In this document: in pieces, positions 8,402 to 16,859 of the stretch
How positions within the stretch are numbered: position 1 is the stretch's first letter
How the letters are laid out: every line of letters begins with the position of its first letter
Assembly (NCBI GenBank): GCA_027036775.1
Contig: JALWDS010000001.1
Coordinates: 119,783 to 183,782 of the forward strand
Reading direction: 5' to 3'
Length of the DNA: 64,000 nucleotides
DNA from: Archaeoglobaceae archaeon
Lineage (GTDB): Archaea > Halobacteriota > Archaeoglobi > Archaeoglobales > Archaeoglobaceae
Program-made: the position numbers and the translations under genes
Notes under the pieces: generated by a model
Told to the model about the DNA's origin: nothing
Databases searched by the model: none
The model's input: only the letters and a program-made list of their open reading frames with translations

Positions 8402-8563
8402 TTAATCGACCTTTATACCATGTTTTTCCAACCATAATTTAATAGCTTCTTCTACAGCTTCACTTAGAGAGCCTTTTTTGTTACCTTTAATCTCTATAAC
8501 CTTCATTCTGAAGAGTTTTCCAACTTTCTCGCTTATGGTAACGTTAAATCTCATTTCACTCAT
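8402..8563 (-). CDS. Small ribbon-helix-helix-like protein (53 aa)
   Basis: A 53-codon frame on the minus strand, from ATG at 8563 to TAA at 8402. The protein begins MSEMRFNVTISEKV, a likely beta strand, and continues with two predicted helices (GSLSEAVEEAIKLWLEKHG). This strand-helix-helix pattern fits CopG/MetJ-type DNA-binding antitoxins and regulators. It is divergent from tnpB, with about 50 nt between the start codons. It could be an orphan antitoxin, a regulator of tnpB or a chance frame; the clear heptad-like pattern and sensible codon use favour a real gene. Confidence 0.55.
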   Translation of the reverse strand: MSEMRFNVTISEKVGKLFRMKVIEIKGNKKGSLSEAVEEAIKLWLEKHGIKVD

Positions 8564-8583
8564 AAGCTCTATTATGCAGAAAA

Positions 8584-8591
8584 ACTTATAA
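8584..8591 (+). promoter_or_regulatory. TATA box of tnpB
   Basis: CTTATAAA is centred about 26 nt before the GTG at 8614. This is the expected distance from an archaeal TATA box to a transcription start, so it supports a leaderless start at 8614 and not the TTG at 8596. Confidence 0.5.
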
Positions 8592-8613
8592 ACTTTTGCA
8601 TTTAAGTGTTGGA

Positions 8614-9711
8614 GTGGAAGCTATAAAAGCGTACAGCGTTCCATTGACGGCACCGAAAGATTTGATTGAAGAGAACTTTAAGCTGAGAAAGATCGCTTTG
8701 GAAGAGATTTTCAAGCACGTGAAGTTTTCAAAAGTTGGAAAAGCTCATTTAAGGTTTAACAAGAGCGACAGGAGAGAGTTAAGGGACAAACTGCTTAAAG
8801 GTTGGAAATTTGCAAAGCATTACGTTGATTCAGTGATAAATTCTGTTATAGGACTGGTTAAGGGATGGATAAGTTTACACAATCAGGGTAGAGCTAAATC
8901 CAAACCAGAGATTACAAGGAAATCTGTCTATATTAAAACCACTCTATTCTCAGTCAGAGATGGTAAAATTAGAATCACAATCGAGCCAAGAAAGCGTTAC
9001 CTCGAAGTCGATTTAACGAAATTTAATTATTTACCAAAAGAATACGATTCGATCGGTGGACTGATCTTACAAGAGGATAGACTGATCGTAACGTTCAAAA
9101 GGAGTGTTGAACAGATAGAACCAAAGGATTACGCTTCTTTCGACGTAAACCTAACGAATATAACCGGGTTGATAAATGGAAGGATCGTGAGGTTCGATCT
9201 GAGAGAGTTGTATCACATCCACAGAGTTTACGAGGAGAAGAGAAGAAAAATTCAAAAGTTAGCCAAAACAAAACCTAAAACAGCCAAAAGACTAATGCAG
9301 AAGTATTCTAAGAGAGAGAAGAATCGTGCGAAAGATATTATGCACAAGATCACAACTTCAATCGCAGGAGAACTAACTTCGTTAAAGCATGGTGTTATCC
9401 TCGAAAATCTAAAATTCATCAAAGACAATATCCTCAACAGTTGTAGAGAACTAAATCGTAAACTTTCAAAATGGAACGCCAGAATCTTCCAATTTATGCT
9501 TGAATACAAGCTTAAATGGTTCGGCTTGCCCGTCAAATTCATTAATCCTTCCAACTCATCCAAAACCTGCCCTCTCTGTTCTGGCAGATTATCTGCCTAT
9601 GAGGGCAGGTTAACGAAGTGTAAAAATTGCGGTTTCGTCCAAGATAGAGACATCGTAGCTGTCTTGAACCTTCGGATGTGGGGCTCCGGGGTTACCCCGA
9701 ATGGGGACTAG
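8614..9711 (+). CDS. tnpB: IS200/IS605-type RNA-guided nuclease TnpB
   Basis: A 365-residue TnpB, an RNA-guided DNA endonuclease and ancestor of Cas12. The split RuvC site is complete: Asp in SFDVNLTNITG, Glu in VILENL and Asp in DRDIVAVLNL near the C-terminus. The zinc finger CPLC...CKNC lies between the last two. The start at GTG 8614 (VEAIKAY) fits the usual TnpB N-terminus (IKAYKF/S) and the TATA spacing; the frame is also open from TTG 8596. No tnpA (HUH transposase) is nearby, so this is an orphan tnpB, probably immobile unless helped in trans. The catalytic residues suggest an active nuclease. Confidence 0.92.
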   Translation: MEAIKAYSVPLTAPKDLIEENFKLRKIALEEIFKHVKFSKVGKAHLRFNKSDRRELRDKLLKGWKFAKHYVDSVINSVIGLVKGWISLHNQGRAKSKPEITRKSVYIKTTLFSVRDGKIRITIEPRKRYLEVDLTKFNYLPKEYDSIGGLILQEDRLIVTFKRSVEQIEPKDYASFDVNLTNITGLINGRIVRFDLRELYHIHRVYEEKRRKIQKLAKTKPKTAKRLMQKYSKREKNRAKDIMHKITTSIAGELTSLKHGVILENLKFIKDNILNSCRELNRKLSKWNARIFQFMLEYKLKWFGLPVKFINPSNSSKTCPLCSGRLSAYEGRLTKCKNCGFVQDRDIVAVLNLRMWGSGVTPNGD

Positions 9712-9779
9712 CTTCTACGGTTTATCCGTAGAAGTGATGTGTCCCAAAGCGGATGTACCTATTAAAAACTACATCCGCT
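9687..9779 (+). ncRNA. Right end of tnpB element with hairpins; candidate omega RNA 3' region
   Basis: Three inverted repeats follow each other at and after the tnpB 3' end. CGGGG/CCCCG with a 3-nt loop lies at 9687-9699. CTTCTACGG/CCGTAGAAG with loop TTTAT lies at 9712-9734. AGCGGATGTA/TACATCCGCT with a 12-nt loop lies at 9748-9779. In IS605-type elements the omega (guide) RNA overlaps the end of tnpB and runs into the right end, which forms hairpins. The boundaries of any transcript are not visible here, so the coordinates cover the structured part only. Confidence 0.5.
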
Positions 9780-9862
9780 GAACCTCCAGTCTCATCATGA
9801 TCAGATTTGAATGTTCATCATCCCACACAACCGTTAAATACCACCGCCTTAAATTTCCTTCG

Positions 9863-10198
9863 ATGGACGCTCTGAAACTCTACCAGTATTCTGAAAAGCT
9901 GAAGTCCGAGCTTATAATAGGGATGAAGCTCGTCAGAGCTTTGGAAAATTTAAAGGATAAGGAATTTGACGGCGGTTTGAAGGTAGTTTCGGAATTCTTC
10001 TCCGCTCTTAGCGTTGAAGTTGGAATAGCATACAACTCGACGAGGGACGGAAGGTTCAAGGAGGTTTACGATATCGTTTCCAACGTCGATTTTGTCGATG
10101 TCGATTCCGCAATCGAAACGCTTGGAAAGGCCATGACGCTGATAGCGAACTGTGCTGTAGATGCTTACGAGGAGTTACGTAGGGAGGGGTTAATTTAA
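9863..10198 (+). CDS. Hypothetical helical protein
   Basis: A 111-residue acidic, mostly helical protein beginning MDALKLYQYSEKLKSELI. No family is recognised and there is no signal peptide, membrane segment or cysteine motif. The frame is open from 9797, but a TATA-like GTTAAATA at about 9832-9839 lies 25-30 nt before the ATG at 9863, so a leaderless start there is preferred. It stands between the tnpB element and the convergent lysK. Confidence 0.55.
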   Translation: MDALKLYQYSEKLKSELIIGMKLVRALENLKDKEFDGGLKVVSEFFSALSVEVGIAYNSTRDGRFKEVYDIVSNVDFVDVDSAIETLGKAMTLIANCAVDAYEELRREGLI

Positions 10199-10201
10199 AT
10201 T

Positions 10202-11701
10202 TTATTTTAATTTTTCAACTATCTTCTTGACCCTCTCCTTGAACCAACCCACTCCGAGAGTCTTTATGAAATATCCAGCTCTCGGCCCGTAGTTCTTACC
10301 AAGTATGGCCTTGTAGATGGCCTGAAAGGCCTTCGAAGGTTTAATGCCCAAAGCGTTGGCAACTTCGTAAACTCTGTTGTGTATCTCCTCAGCACTCGCA
10401 TCTTCCCTCAGAGATTCGGCAAACTCCCTCAAGAACTTCAACTCATCCTCGCTGAAGGCATCCCTATCCACGTCTTCGACGATTTCAAACTTCAGTCTAT
10501 CGCTCGCAAACCTCTCAAGCCAAGCTCTGGCGTATTTTATTCTCCTCTCAACGTCCCTTCTCGTTGCGTCGTCTATCCTATACCCGTTCCTCTCCAGAAT
10601 CTCGAAAACCTTGTTCAAATCCCATTTAGCAATCTGTCCGACGACAATGAGGTGTCTGAAGGGAACGTCGCTGTAAACGACGTTGGGTATCATGGAAAGC
10701 TCGACCGATCTGTCCCCCTTCTTCAAACCATCCTCGAACTCGTCCACCAAGTCCAAGAGGTTTGCGGGATCGAAGTCTATGTGTTTTTTAGGCTTGACCC
10801 TTATTATTACGTATCTCACAATCTCGGGGGGAACTATCTCTACGAACTCCCTAACCGGAACGACGACACCTTTAGACGAGCTCATAGCCCCGACTCCCTT
10901 GAGGTTTATCCATTCATAGGGAACCGGATACGGCGGATTTATTCCGTAAATCTCCTTGGCTATCCTCTTTCCAGTATCGTAACTACCTCCAGCTGAAGCG
11001 TGATCCTTGCCGAATGGTTCGCACGTTATACCCAGTATCTTCCATCTGGCCGGCCAATCGACACGCCAAACGAGCTTTCCCTCCCTCAAACTGACTTCAC
11101 CTTCGCTACCGCAACTGCAAACGTATCCAACTTTACGACCTTCAAAGCTTACAACTTTTGTAGTGGTCAAACGCCTGCAGTTTTTACAGAGGGGCATGAA
11201 GGGACTCCAGTCTTCTTCAATCTTCCTACCGGTAACTTCAGCAAGAATCTTAGCTATCCGATCTCTGTTCTCCAAAGCTACCCTCGTGACCTCCTCGTAT
11301 TCTCCTTTCTCATACATCTCGTGTGCCTTTTTAACCTCGACCGGTATGTTCAGAATCTCCAAAGACTCCAAGAAGGGTTGGAGGAAGTGCTCAGCGTAGT
11401 TTTCGTGACATCCCTCTGGATCGGGTATCAAGCTTAGGGGCATTCCGACGTAGTCCTCGTATTCTTTTGGCAGAAACGGATACCTCCTCCTCAGAGGGTC
11501 GAAAGTGTCCGCGATGTAAACTATCTCAGCTTCACCTCCCTTATCTATTACAGCCCTCCTTATCGCATCCGCTGTGAGCATCTCCCTTAAGTTTCCCAAG
11601 TGTATCGGGCCTGAAGGGGTTATTCCAGTTGCGATTCTGTGATCCCTTCTGATTTTTAGAAGTTCATCCGCAATTGCATCGGCCCAGTGAACCTCTTCCA
11701 T
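10202..11701 (-). CDS. lysK: Class I lysyl-tRNA synthetase
   Basis: Charges tRNA-Lys. This 499-residue protein is of the class I type found in most euryarchaea, unrelated to bacterial LysS. It has the HIGH-like motif PSGPIHLGN (about 24-32), a zinc-ribbon-like pair (LCKNC...CSCG, about 170-205) and the KMSKS-like AMSSSKG (about 277). The start MEEVHWADAIADEL at 11701 is chosen because a TTTTAATC box lies about 26 nt upstream; the frame is open to 11746. It is convergent with the hypothetical gene at 9863, with 3 nt between the stops. Confidence 0.95.
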   Translation of the reverse strand: MEEVHWADAIADELLKIRRDHRIATGITPSGPIHLGNLREMLTADAIRRAVIDKGGEAEIVYIADTFDPLRRRYPFLPKEYEDYVGMPLSLIPDPEGCHENYAEHFLQPFLESLEILNIPVEVKKAHEMYEKGEYEEVTRVALENRDRIAKILAEVTGRKIEEDWSPFMPLCKNCRRLTTTKVVSFEGRKVGYVCSCGSEGEVSLREGKLVWRVDWPARWKILGITCEPFGKDHASAGGSYDTGKRIAKEIYGINPPYPVPYEWINLKGVGAMSSSKGVVVPVREFVEIVPPEIVRYVIIRVKPKKHIDFDPANLLDLVDEFEDGLKKGDRSVELSMIPNVVYSDVPFRHLIVVGQIAKWDLNKVFEILERNGYRIDDATRRDVERRIKYARAWLERFASDRLKFEIVEDVDRDAFSEDELKFLREFAESLREDASAEEIHNRVYEVANALGIKPSKAFQAIYKAILGKNYGPRAGYFIKTLGVGWFKERVKKIVEKLK

Positions 11702-11784
11702 TTTCAACCGAGGTAGCGGATAGATTAAAACGGTAACTGTTCGCACGAAAACCCGAACGTTCGGACATTATTAAGATTCGGACT

Positions 11785-12372
11785 TTAAGTTAGCAACTTC
11801 AAAAGAGTTGCGGTCACGCACATGGCAACTTGACACGAGAAGTTGTCGTCTGGAGGAACGCCCATCAACTCAACGAGGGCTCCAACCAAAGACAGAACGA
11901 ATGGATGGGGACAGTTGAAGTGGCTCAATACGAGAACTGCGGATACGAAGTAAGCCAAGAAACCTTCAAGAGATTTGCCCCTAAACCTAAACCTTCCGAA
12001 CCTCCCGATTAAAGACGCCAAAGCATCGCTTACCACCGCGACTGTTACTATACCGACGGCAAAATCTGGGGTAAACCAAACGACTATCAAAGCTCCAACA
12101 ACAAAGTAGATGTGGGCACCAATCCTACTCCTCTCGTGCGATCTCGTTATCTCCTCAATGACCCTCTCGAAATCCTCGATTCTAACGTATAGCTTGATAC
12201 CTCTCTTTATCTCTTCTCTAAGCTTCGCATCCAACCTAATCGGTTCGAAGAGAGAAAAGATTGCCAATACTACTATCAAGAAAGAGATCGCGAAATCTCT
12301 ACCGAAGTAAACGTATATCGCGGGAACTACAAGCCCTGTGAAGTGAACGAGCTTTCTCTTCAGTTCCCTCAT
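11785..12372 (-). CDS. CTP-dependent polyprenol/dolichol kinase-like membrane protein
   Basis: A 195-residue integral membrane protein beginning MRELKRKLVHFTGLVVPAIYVYF. About five hydrophobic segments are seen. The VSDALASLIGRFGRFRFRGKS stretch carries the D-A-x-A-x-x-x-G-x(n)-K-S pattern of the dolichol kinase/phosphatidate cytidylyltransferase superfamily, which uses CTP. The likely substrate is a polyprenol or phytol-type alcohol, or archaetidic lipid salvage; this is not resolved by sequence. ATG 12372 overlaps the thrC stop by 4 nt, so it is translationally coupled to thrC. Confidence 0.7.
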   Translation of the reverse strand: MRELKRKLVHFTGLVVPAIYVYFGRDFAISFLIVVLAIFSLFEPIRLDAKLREEIKRGIKLYVRIEDFERVIEEITRSHERSRIGAHIYFVVGALIVVWFTPDFAVGIVTVAVVSDALASLIGRFGRFRFRGKSLEGFLAYFVSAVLVLSHFNCPHPFVLSLVGALVELMGVPPDDNFSCQVAMCVTATLLKLLT

Positions 12373-13538
12373 AGAACCTTCAATATCTCGTTGAAATCCG
12401 CAGAAACCTCTACGGGCTTTCCGCAAACCTTGAGAACTGTTTCGGGGTCTTTCAAAAGGTTTCCAGTTGCAACGCAAACCACAACGTCTCCCCTATCGAT
12501 CACACCATCATCTACCAACCTTTTAAAACCAGCCAAGCTCGATGCTGAAGCTGGTTCAACTCCGATACCTTCATCCCTCGCCAAGACCCTCTGAGATTCC
12601 AAAATTTCGTCGTCGCTTACTTGAACGACCAACCCCTTAGATTCGTATATCGCCCTTAAAGCCTTCCTCGCGTTGACTGGATTTCCAATCCTTATGGCTG
12701 TGGCTATCGTTTCCGGATTCTTAACAGGCTCTATTCTGTCTTTTCTCCCCAAAAATGCTCTGTAAATCGGGTTAGCTCCCTCAGCCTGAACTCCAACCAT
12801 CTTGGGTAGCTCATCTATCAAACCGAACCTCTTGAGCTCTTTAAATCCCTTCCATACAGCGGAGATGTTTCCAGCGTTTCCCACTGGCAATATCACGTAA
12901 TCTGGGACACCTATCTCGTCAACTATCTCAAAGGCTATCGTTTTCTGACCTTCGAGTCTGAAAGGGTTTACCGAGTTCAAGAGGTAAAATCCCATCTTAT
13001 CGCAAACCTCCCTAACCAACTCCAAAGCCCTATCGAAATTCCCCTTTATGGCTATAACCTTAGCTCCGTGCATCAAAGCTTGAGCGACCTTACCCAAAGC
13101 AACCTTTCCAGCTGGTAAGAGGACGTAAGCCTTCAGTTTCGCCTTTGCGGAATACATAGCCATTGATGCGGACGTGTTTCCGGTGGACGCACAAGCTACA
13201 GCTCTCTTACCGAGTTCCAAAGCCTTCGTAACTCCCACGGTCATTCCTCTATCCTTGAAAGAGCCAGAAGGGTTCAACCCTTCATGCTTAACGTATAGCT
13301 CAACGTCTTTAGATATATTGTTACAGCGGTAGAGGGGAGTTCCACCTTCCTTTAAAGTTACGGGATCGATTTTAACCGGTAAGAGGCAACGATACTTCCA
13401 AACGCTCAAATTCTTTCCGTCAAGCTCGAAATCGATCTCGACATCTTCAAACCTAACCTCAAGCAATCCACCGCACTCGCAAGTGTACTTATCTTCATTA
13501 TGCTCCTTACCGCATTCGATACACACAAGCCTATACAT
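12369..13538 (-). CDS. thrC: Threonine synthase
   Basis: Converts O-phosphohomoserine to threonine with PLP. The 389-residue protein starts MYRLVCIECGKEH with a zinc-ribbon-like N-terminus (CIECG...CECGG). The PLP lysine lies in NPSGSFKDRGM, followed by ACASTGNTSASMA and the phosphate-binding loop LPVGNAGNISAVWKG. The frame is open to 13682, but the ATG at 13538 gives the family N-terminus. It is divergent from ubiD across a 57-nt gap. Confidence 0.95.
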   Translation of the reverse strand: MYRLVCIECGKEHNEDKYTCECGGLLEVRFEDVEIDFELDGKNLSVWKYRCLLPVKIDPVTLKEGGTPLYRCNNISKDVELYVKHEGLNPSGSFKDRGMTVGVTKALELGKRAVACASTGNTSASMAMYSAKAKLKAYVLLPAGKVALGKVAQALMHGAKVIAIKGNFDRALELVREVCDKMGFYLLNSVNPFRLEGQKTIAFEIVDEIGVPDYVILPVGNAGNISAVWKGFKELKRFGLIDELPKMVGVQAEGANPIYRAFLGRKDRIEPVKNPETIATAIRIGNPVNARKALRAIYESKGLVVQVSDDEILESQRVLARDEGIGVEPASASSLAGFKRLVDDGVIDRGDVVVCVATGNLLKDPETVLKVCGKPVEVSADFNEILKVL

Positions 13539-13595
13539 AGCCAAAGTTGTTCGGTAAGATAAAACGGTTTTGCATGGTAAAAGATAACAGTTGAG

Positions 13596-15062
13596 ATGCA
13601 AACGAAATTCATGCCGTACGAGGACTTGAGGGAGTTCATGGAAAAGCTTGAAAGTGAGAACGAACTTGCAAGGATAAAGCATGAGGTTAGTCCAATTTTG
13701 GAGATGACCGAAATTGCTAATAGGGTCGTTAAAAATGGTGGAAAAGCTCTCCTCTTCGAGAATCCGAAGGGTTACGATATTCCCGTTCTCATGAACGCCT
13801 TCGGAACTGAGAAGAGAATGAAGATGGCTTTGGAGGTAAATAGGTTTGAGGAGATTGGGGAAAGGCTTTTGGAAATACTGAGGTTCAAGCCAGAAAGTCT
13901 GTTCGATGGATTGAAGGGTTTGAGCAAGGTTAAGGAGTTAACGATTTTCATACCGAAGAAGGTAAAGAGGGGGGCTTGCAAGGAGGTTGTTATGGAAAAA
14001 CCAAACCTTCTTAAATTCCCCATCTTAAAGTGCTGGCCTAAGGATGGTGGGAGATTTATAACGCTACCGATTGTGATAACGAAAGATCCAGAAACCCAAG
14101 AGTTGAACGTTGGGATGTATCGAATGCAGGTTTTCGATGAGAAAACAACGGGAATGCACTGGCAGATTCACAAGCATGGAGCTTTGCACTACAAGAAGTT
14201 GAAGGAGATGGGAAAGGATAAGTTGGAGGTCGCGGTTGCCATTGGAGTTGATCCGGCAATTCTGTATTCGGCAACCGCTCCACTTCCAGAGAACTTCAAC
14301 GAGTTCACCTTCGCCGGATTCATAAGGAGGGAGAGGGTTAAACTCGTTGAGTGCGAGACGGTTGATCTGTTAGTTCCAGCCAATGCGGAAATAGTTTTAG
14401 AGGGATACGTTAAGGTTGACGAGCTTAAAATGGAAGGGCCTTTCGGTGATCACACTGGCTACTACACACCCCCAGAACCTTACCCAGTGTTTCACGTTGA
14501 ATGCATAACTCACAGAGAGAACCCGATTTATCATTCCACAGTGGTGGGAAAACCACCGATGGAGGATGCTTGGCTTGGGAAGGCAACTGAGAGGATATTT
14601 TTACCAATAATAAGGTTCATGATTCCCGAGATAGTTGACATAAACCTCCCAGTTGAGGGCTGTTTCCACAACTTGGCAATAGTTTCAATTAAGAAGAGAT
14701 ACCCCGGGCACGCCAAAAAGGTTATGTTCGCACTCTGGGGTTTGGGAATGCTCTCTTTAACGAAGATAATTGTGGTTGTTGACGATGACGTGAACGTTCA
14801 CGACATGAGAGAGGTTGTTTGGGCTGTGACTACGAGATTCGACCCAGCTAGGGACGTGATAATAATACCTGACTGCCCGATAGACAGTTTAGATCATTCA
14901 ACCTACAAACCGAACTTAGGAGGGAAGTTGGGAATAGATGCCACCAAGAAGTGGAGGGAGGAAGGTTACAAGAGGGTGTGGCCCGAAGTTGTAGAGATGA
15001 GCGACGATGTTAAAAAGAGGGTGGATCAAATCTGGGACGAGCTGAAAAAGGTCGTTTTTTAA
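13596..15062 (+). CDS. UbiD-family prenylated-FMN decarboxylase
   Basis: A 488-residue UbiD-type decarboxylase that would use prenylated FMN. The family block GPFGDHTGYYTPPEPYPVFH (about 283-302) is clear, as are PPMEDAWLGKATERIFLP, LPVEGCFHNLAIVSIKKRYPG and DATKKWREEGYKRVWPE. The overall sequence resembles the UbiD branch used in ubiquinone/menaquinone synthesis. The alternative in archaea is anhydromevalonate phosphate decarboxylase of the modified mevalonate pathway, and both jobs are plausible. No ubiX partner is in the window. ATG at 13611 is an alternative start. Confidence 0.85.
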   Translation: MQTKFMPYEDLREFMEKLESENELARIKHEVSPILEMTEIANRVVKNGGKALLFENPKGYDIPVLMNAFGTEKRMKMALEVNRFEEIGERLLEILRFKPESLFDGLKGLSKVKELTIFIPKKVKRGACKEVVMEKPNLLKFPILKCWPKDGGRFITLPIVITKDPETQELNVGMYRMQVFDEKTTGMHWQIHKHGALHYKKLKEMGKDKLEVAVAIGVDPAILYSATAPLPENFNEFTFAGFIRRERVKLVECETVDLLVPANAEIVLEGYVKVDELKMEGPFGDHTGYYTPPEPYPVFHVECITHRENPIYHSTVVGKPPMEDAWLGKATERIFLPIIRFMIPEIVDINLPVEGCFHNLAIVSIKKRYPGHAKKVMFALWGLGMLSLTKIIVVVDDDVNVHDMREVVWAVTTRFDPARDVIIIPDCPIDSLDHSTYKPNLGGKLGIDATKKWREEGYKRVWPEVVEMSDDVKKRVDQIWDELKKVVF

Positions 15063-16075
15063 TTTACAATCACAATAGGTCTCTTGCACAGCTCAACGAA
15101 CTTCTTTGCAACCTTGTCACTCCTGTTCATCTCAACGAAAATCTCAGCCGACTTAACAACACTTTTTCTGAAGTTTTCGTCTTCTATGAGCTTAATCAGC
15201 TTCTCCTTTAAGTCCTTAAGACCGTTGTAAACTACAGCTGGCTTGTAACCATTTATCTCTGGTAGGTTTTCGAAATGTCTTGTGTTAGGAACTACGGTTG
15301 GTGTTAAAGAACCTAAGCACTGGTAAAGGGTTGATGAAACAACGTAACCGTCCGTATTTTTCTTCGGTATCAAGTGAGCGTCAGAGTTGTGTAGATATTT
15401 GTATATCTCTTTCAAACTCAGCCTTTTAACCGTTTGAACCAAATAATTTCTATCGAAGGGTAGCAATTTGTCAGACCTAACTACGAGGTATTCGAGGTCG
15501 TAGATTTTGCTTAGCTCATCCAAAGCCCTCAAGTAATCGAGGTATTCGTCCATCGGTTGCCTTCCGAATGTGAAAAACCTGAGTTTATCTTCTGCAAACC
15601 TCCTATTTCCCCTGACGATCGGATGGCACGGATAGGGAATTACGACGACGTTGTCCGAATTCACCACCTCGAAGAACCTCTCATCGAAAACAACAATGCA
15701 GTTGAAAGTCCTTGGATTGAATCCGAACTCCTCCCTCCTCTGATCGTGAACGACGCATACCTTGAAATCCACGTGCTTTACGGCCCTCTCTATATCTCTG
15801 TGAGGTAGCAGTGGATAGGATTCGACTACAACGTAATCCAAGCTGGGCAAAGTTATGTCAAATCTGTTTCCAGCATCTCTTTCATAGTAACATCTGACGA
15901 CGAACGGCTCGTCTTCACCGTATATTATGTGATGCCACTGCTTAACGCTCTTAGGTGCGAAAACGGTGACTTCGTGACCCATATCTATGAACTCCTTGGC
16001 AATCATCTCAGCGTGAAGCGAAATTCCGCAAATAGCTTTCCACCTCGATATTATGCCAATTCTGAGCGTCTCCAT
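15059..16075 (-). CDS. GT4-like glycosyltransferase
   Basis: A 338-residue protein with the two-Rossmann layout of GT-B glycosyltransferases. The N-terminal METLRIGIISRWKAICGISLHAEMIAKEF resembles the acceptor-side glycine-rich loop of family GT4, and DMGHEVTVFAP follows. The C-terminal half has a Glu/Asn-containing region in place of the classic E-x7-E (STLYQCLGSLTPTVVPNT). The sugar and acceptor are unknown. Its stop overlaps the convergent ubiD stop by 4 nt. Confidence 0.6.
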   Translation of the reverse strand: METLRIGIISRWKAICGISLHAEMIAKEFIDMGHEVTVFAPKSVKQWHHIIYGEDEPFVVRCYYERDAGNRFDITLPSLDYVVVESYPLLPHRDIERAVKHVDFKVCVVHDQRREEFGFNPRTFNCIVVFDERFFEVVNSDNVVVIPYPCHPIVRGNRRFAEDKLRFFTFGRQPMDEYLDYLRALDELSKIYDLEYLVVRSDKLLPFDRNYLVQTVKRLSLKEIYKYLHNSDAHLIPKKNTDGYVVSSTLYQCLGSLTPTVVPNTRHFENLPEINGYKPAVVYNGLKDLKEKLIKLIEDENFRKSVVKSAEIFVEMNRSDKVAKKFVELCKRPIVIVN

Positions 16076-16190
16076 GCTTTTTTCTTTAATCTCTCGGAAT
16101 ATATGCCTTTTCTTGGAAAAGAGGTTTCTATAGCTTTCTTTAGTCGGAAAGAAACACTCTGTTGGAAATTATCCATAACTATCCCTACTG

Positions 16191-16562
16191 TCAAAGAATC
16201 AAGTTTTCAATTTCCTTTAGAACTTCGAGGAAGTTTTTCTCCTTAGAGGGTAAAATCCTGTCACTTACGTGCTTATGGTGCGGAAAAGTCTCGATTTCTC
16301 TATGATGGGGAGCGTTATCGTATCTGAAAACGAACCTATCGCCTCTCGTGTATTGAAATCTATACTTTAATCTATCCAACCCCCTATCGGTCTCTCTAAT
16401 TAGTTCCAAGAATTCCAAGGTAGAACCATCCTTGAACACTATGCTTCCATGCAACAGGATCAAAGTGGACGACTTAACGTCAACATCTATGTCGTAAGAT
16501 ACAATAATTGGATTACCTTCCAACGTGTTTAAGATTTTGTTTAAATATTCTTTTGCTCGCAC
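16191..16562 (-). CDS. TumE-type toxin (DUF6516-like)
   Basis: A 123-residue protein with the layout of the TumE/DUF6516 toxin family: SSTLILLHGSIVFKDGSTLEFLE, then RGLDRLKYRFQYTRGDRFVFRYDNAPHHREIETFPHHKH and a C-terminal helix. The basic, His-rich D-N-A-P-H-H and HHKH core is typical. The GTG start overlaps the upstream antitoxin by 22 nt, the usual antitoxin-then-toxin order. The target of these toxins is not established; an RNA-directed action is often suspected. Confidence 0.75.
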   Translation of the reverse strand: MRAKEYLNKILNTLEGNPIIVSYDIDVDVKSSTLILLHGSIVFKDGSTLEFLELIRETDRGLDRLKYRFQYTRGDRFVFRYDNAPHHREIETFPHHKHVSDRILPSKEKNFLEVLKEIENLIL

Positions 16563-16837
16563 GATCTCAGCATCCTTTCTACGATCTCTTTGTCCTTCTC
16601 AAGCACCTTAAGAGCTTCGTATTCCGCTGCCCAGAGCATGAACTCTTGGGAATCTCCAAGTTCTCCCTTCTCAAATCTCTCATAGAATTCTTCACTGCTC
16701 ATACCATACCTTTCCTCAAATTCTTTCAGCTTTTTTTCAGTCCTTCTAATACCATGTTCTATGATCCTAAGCTCCCTCTCCAAAGAGTTCCTTAAAATTA
16801 CAAACTCCCTCTGGTTATAGGCAATCATTACCTTCAC
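16541..16837 (-). CDS. Antitoxin of TumE-type pair
   Basis: A 98-residue helical protein with a coiled-coil N-terminus (RRTEKKLKEFEERYGMS) and the FEKGELGDSQEFMLWAAEYEAL segment that commonly accompanies TumE-like toxins. It lies directly upstream of, and overlaps, the toxin frame on the same strand. ATG 16828 is a possible internal start. No DNA-binding domain is evident, so autoregulation is not obvious from the sequence. Confidence 0.7.
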   Translation of the reverse strand: MKVMIAYNQREFVILRNSLERELRIIEHGIRRTEKKLKEFEERYGMSSEEFYERFEKGELGDSQEFMLWAAEYEALKVLEKDKEIVERMLRSCEQKNI

Positions 16838-16859
16838 TTGGCTAAAGTATATTTAACGT

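Noticed and set aside
10379..10996. 205-residue plus-strand frame within lysK.
   Set aside because: Antisense shadow of a clear synthetase gene.
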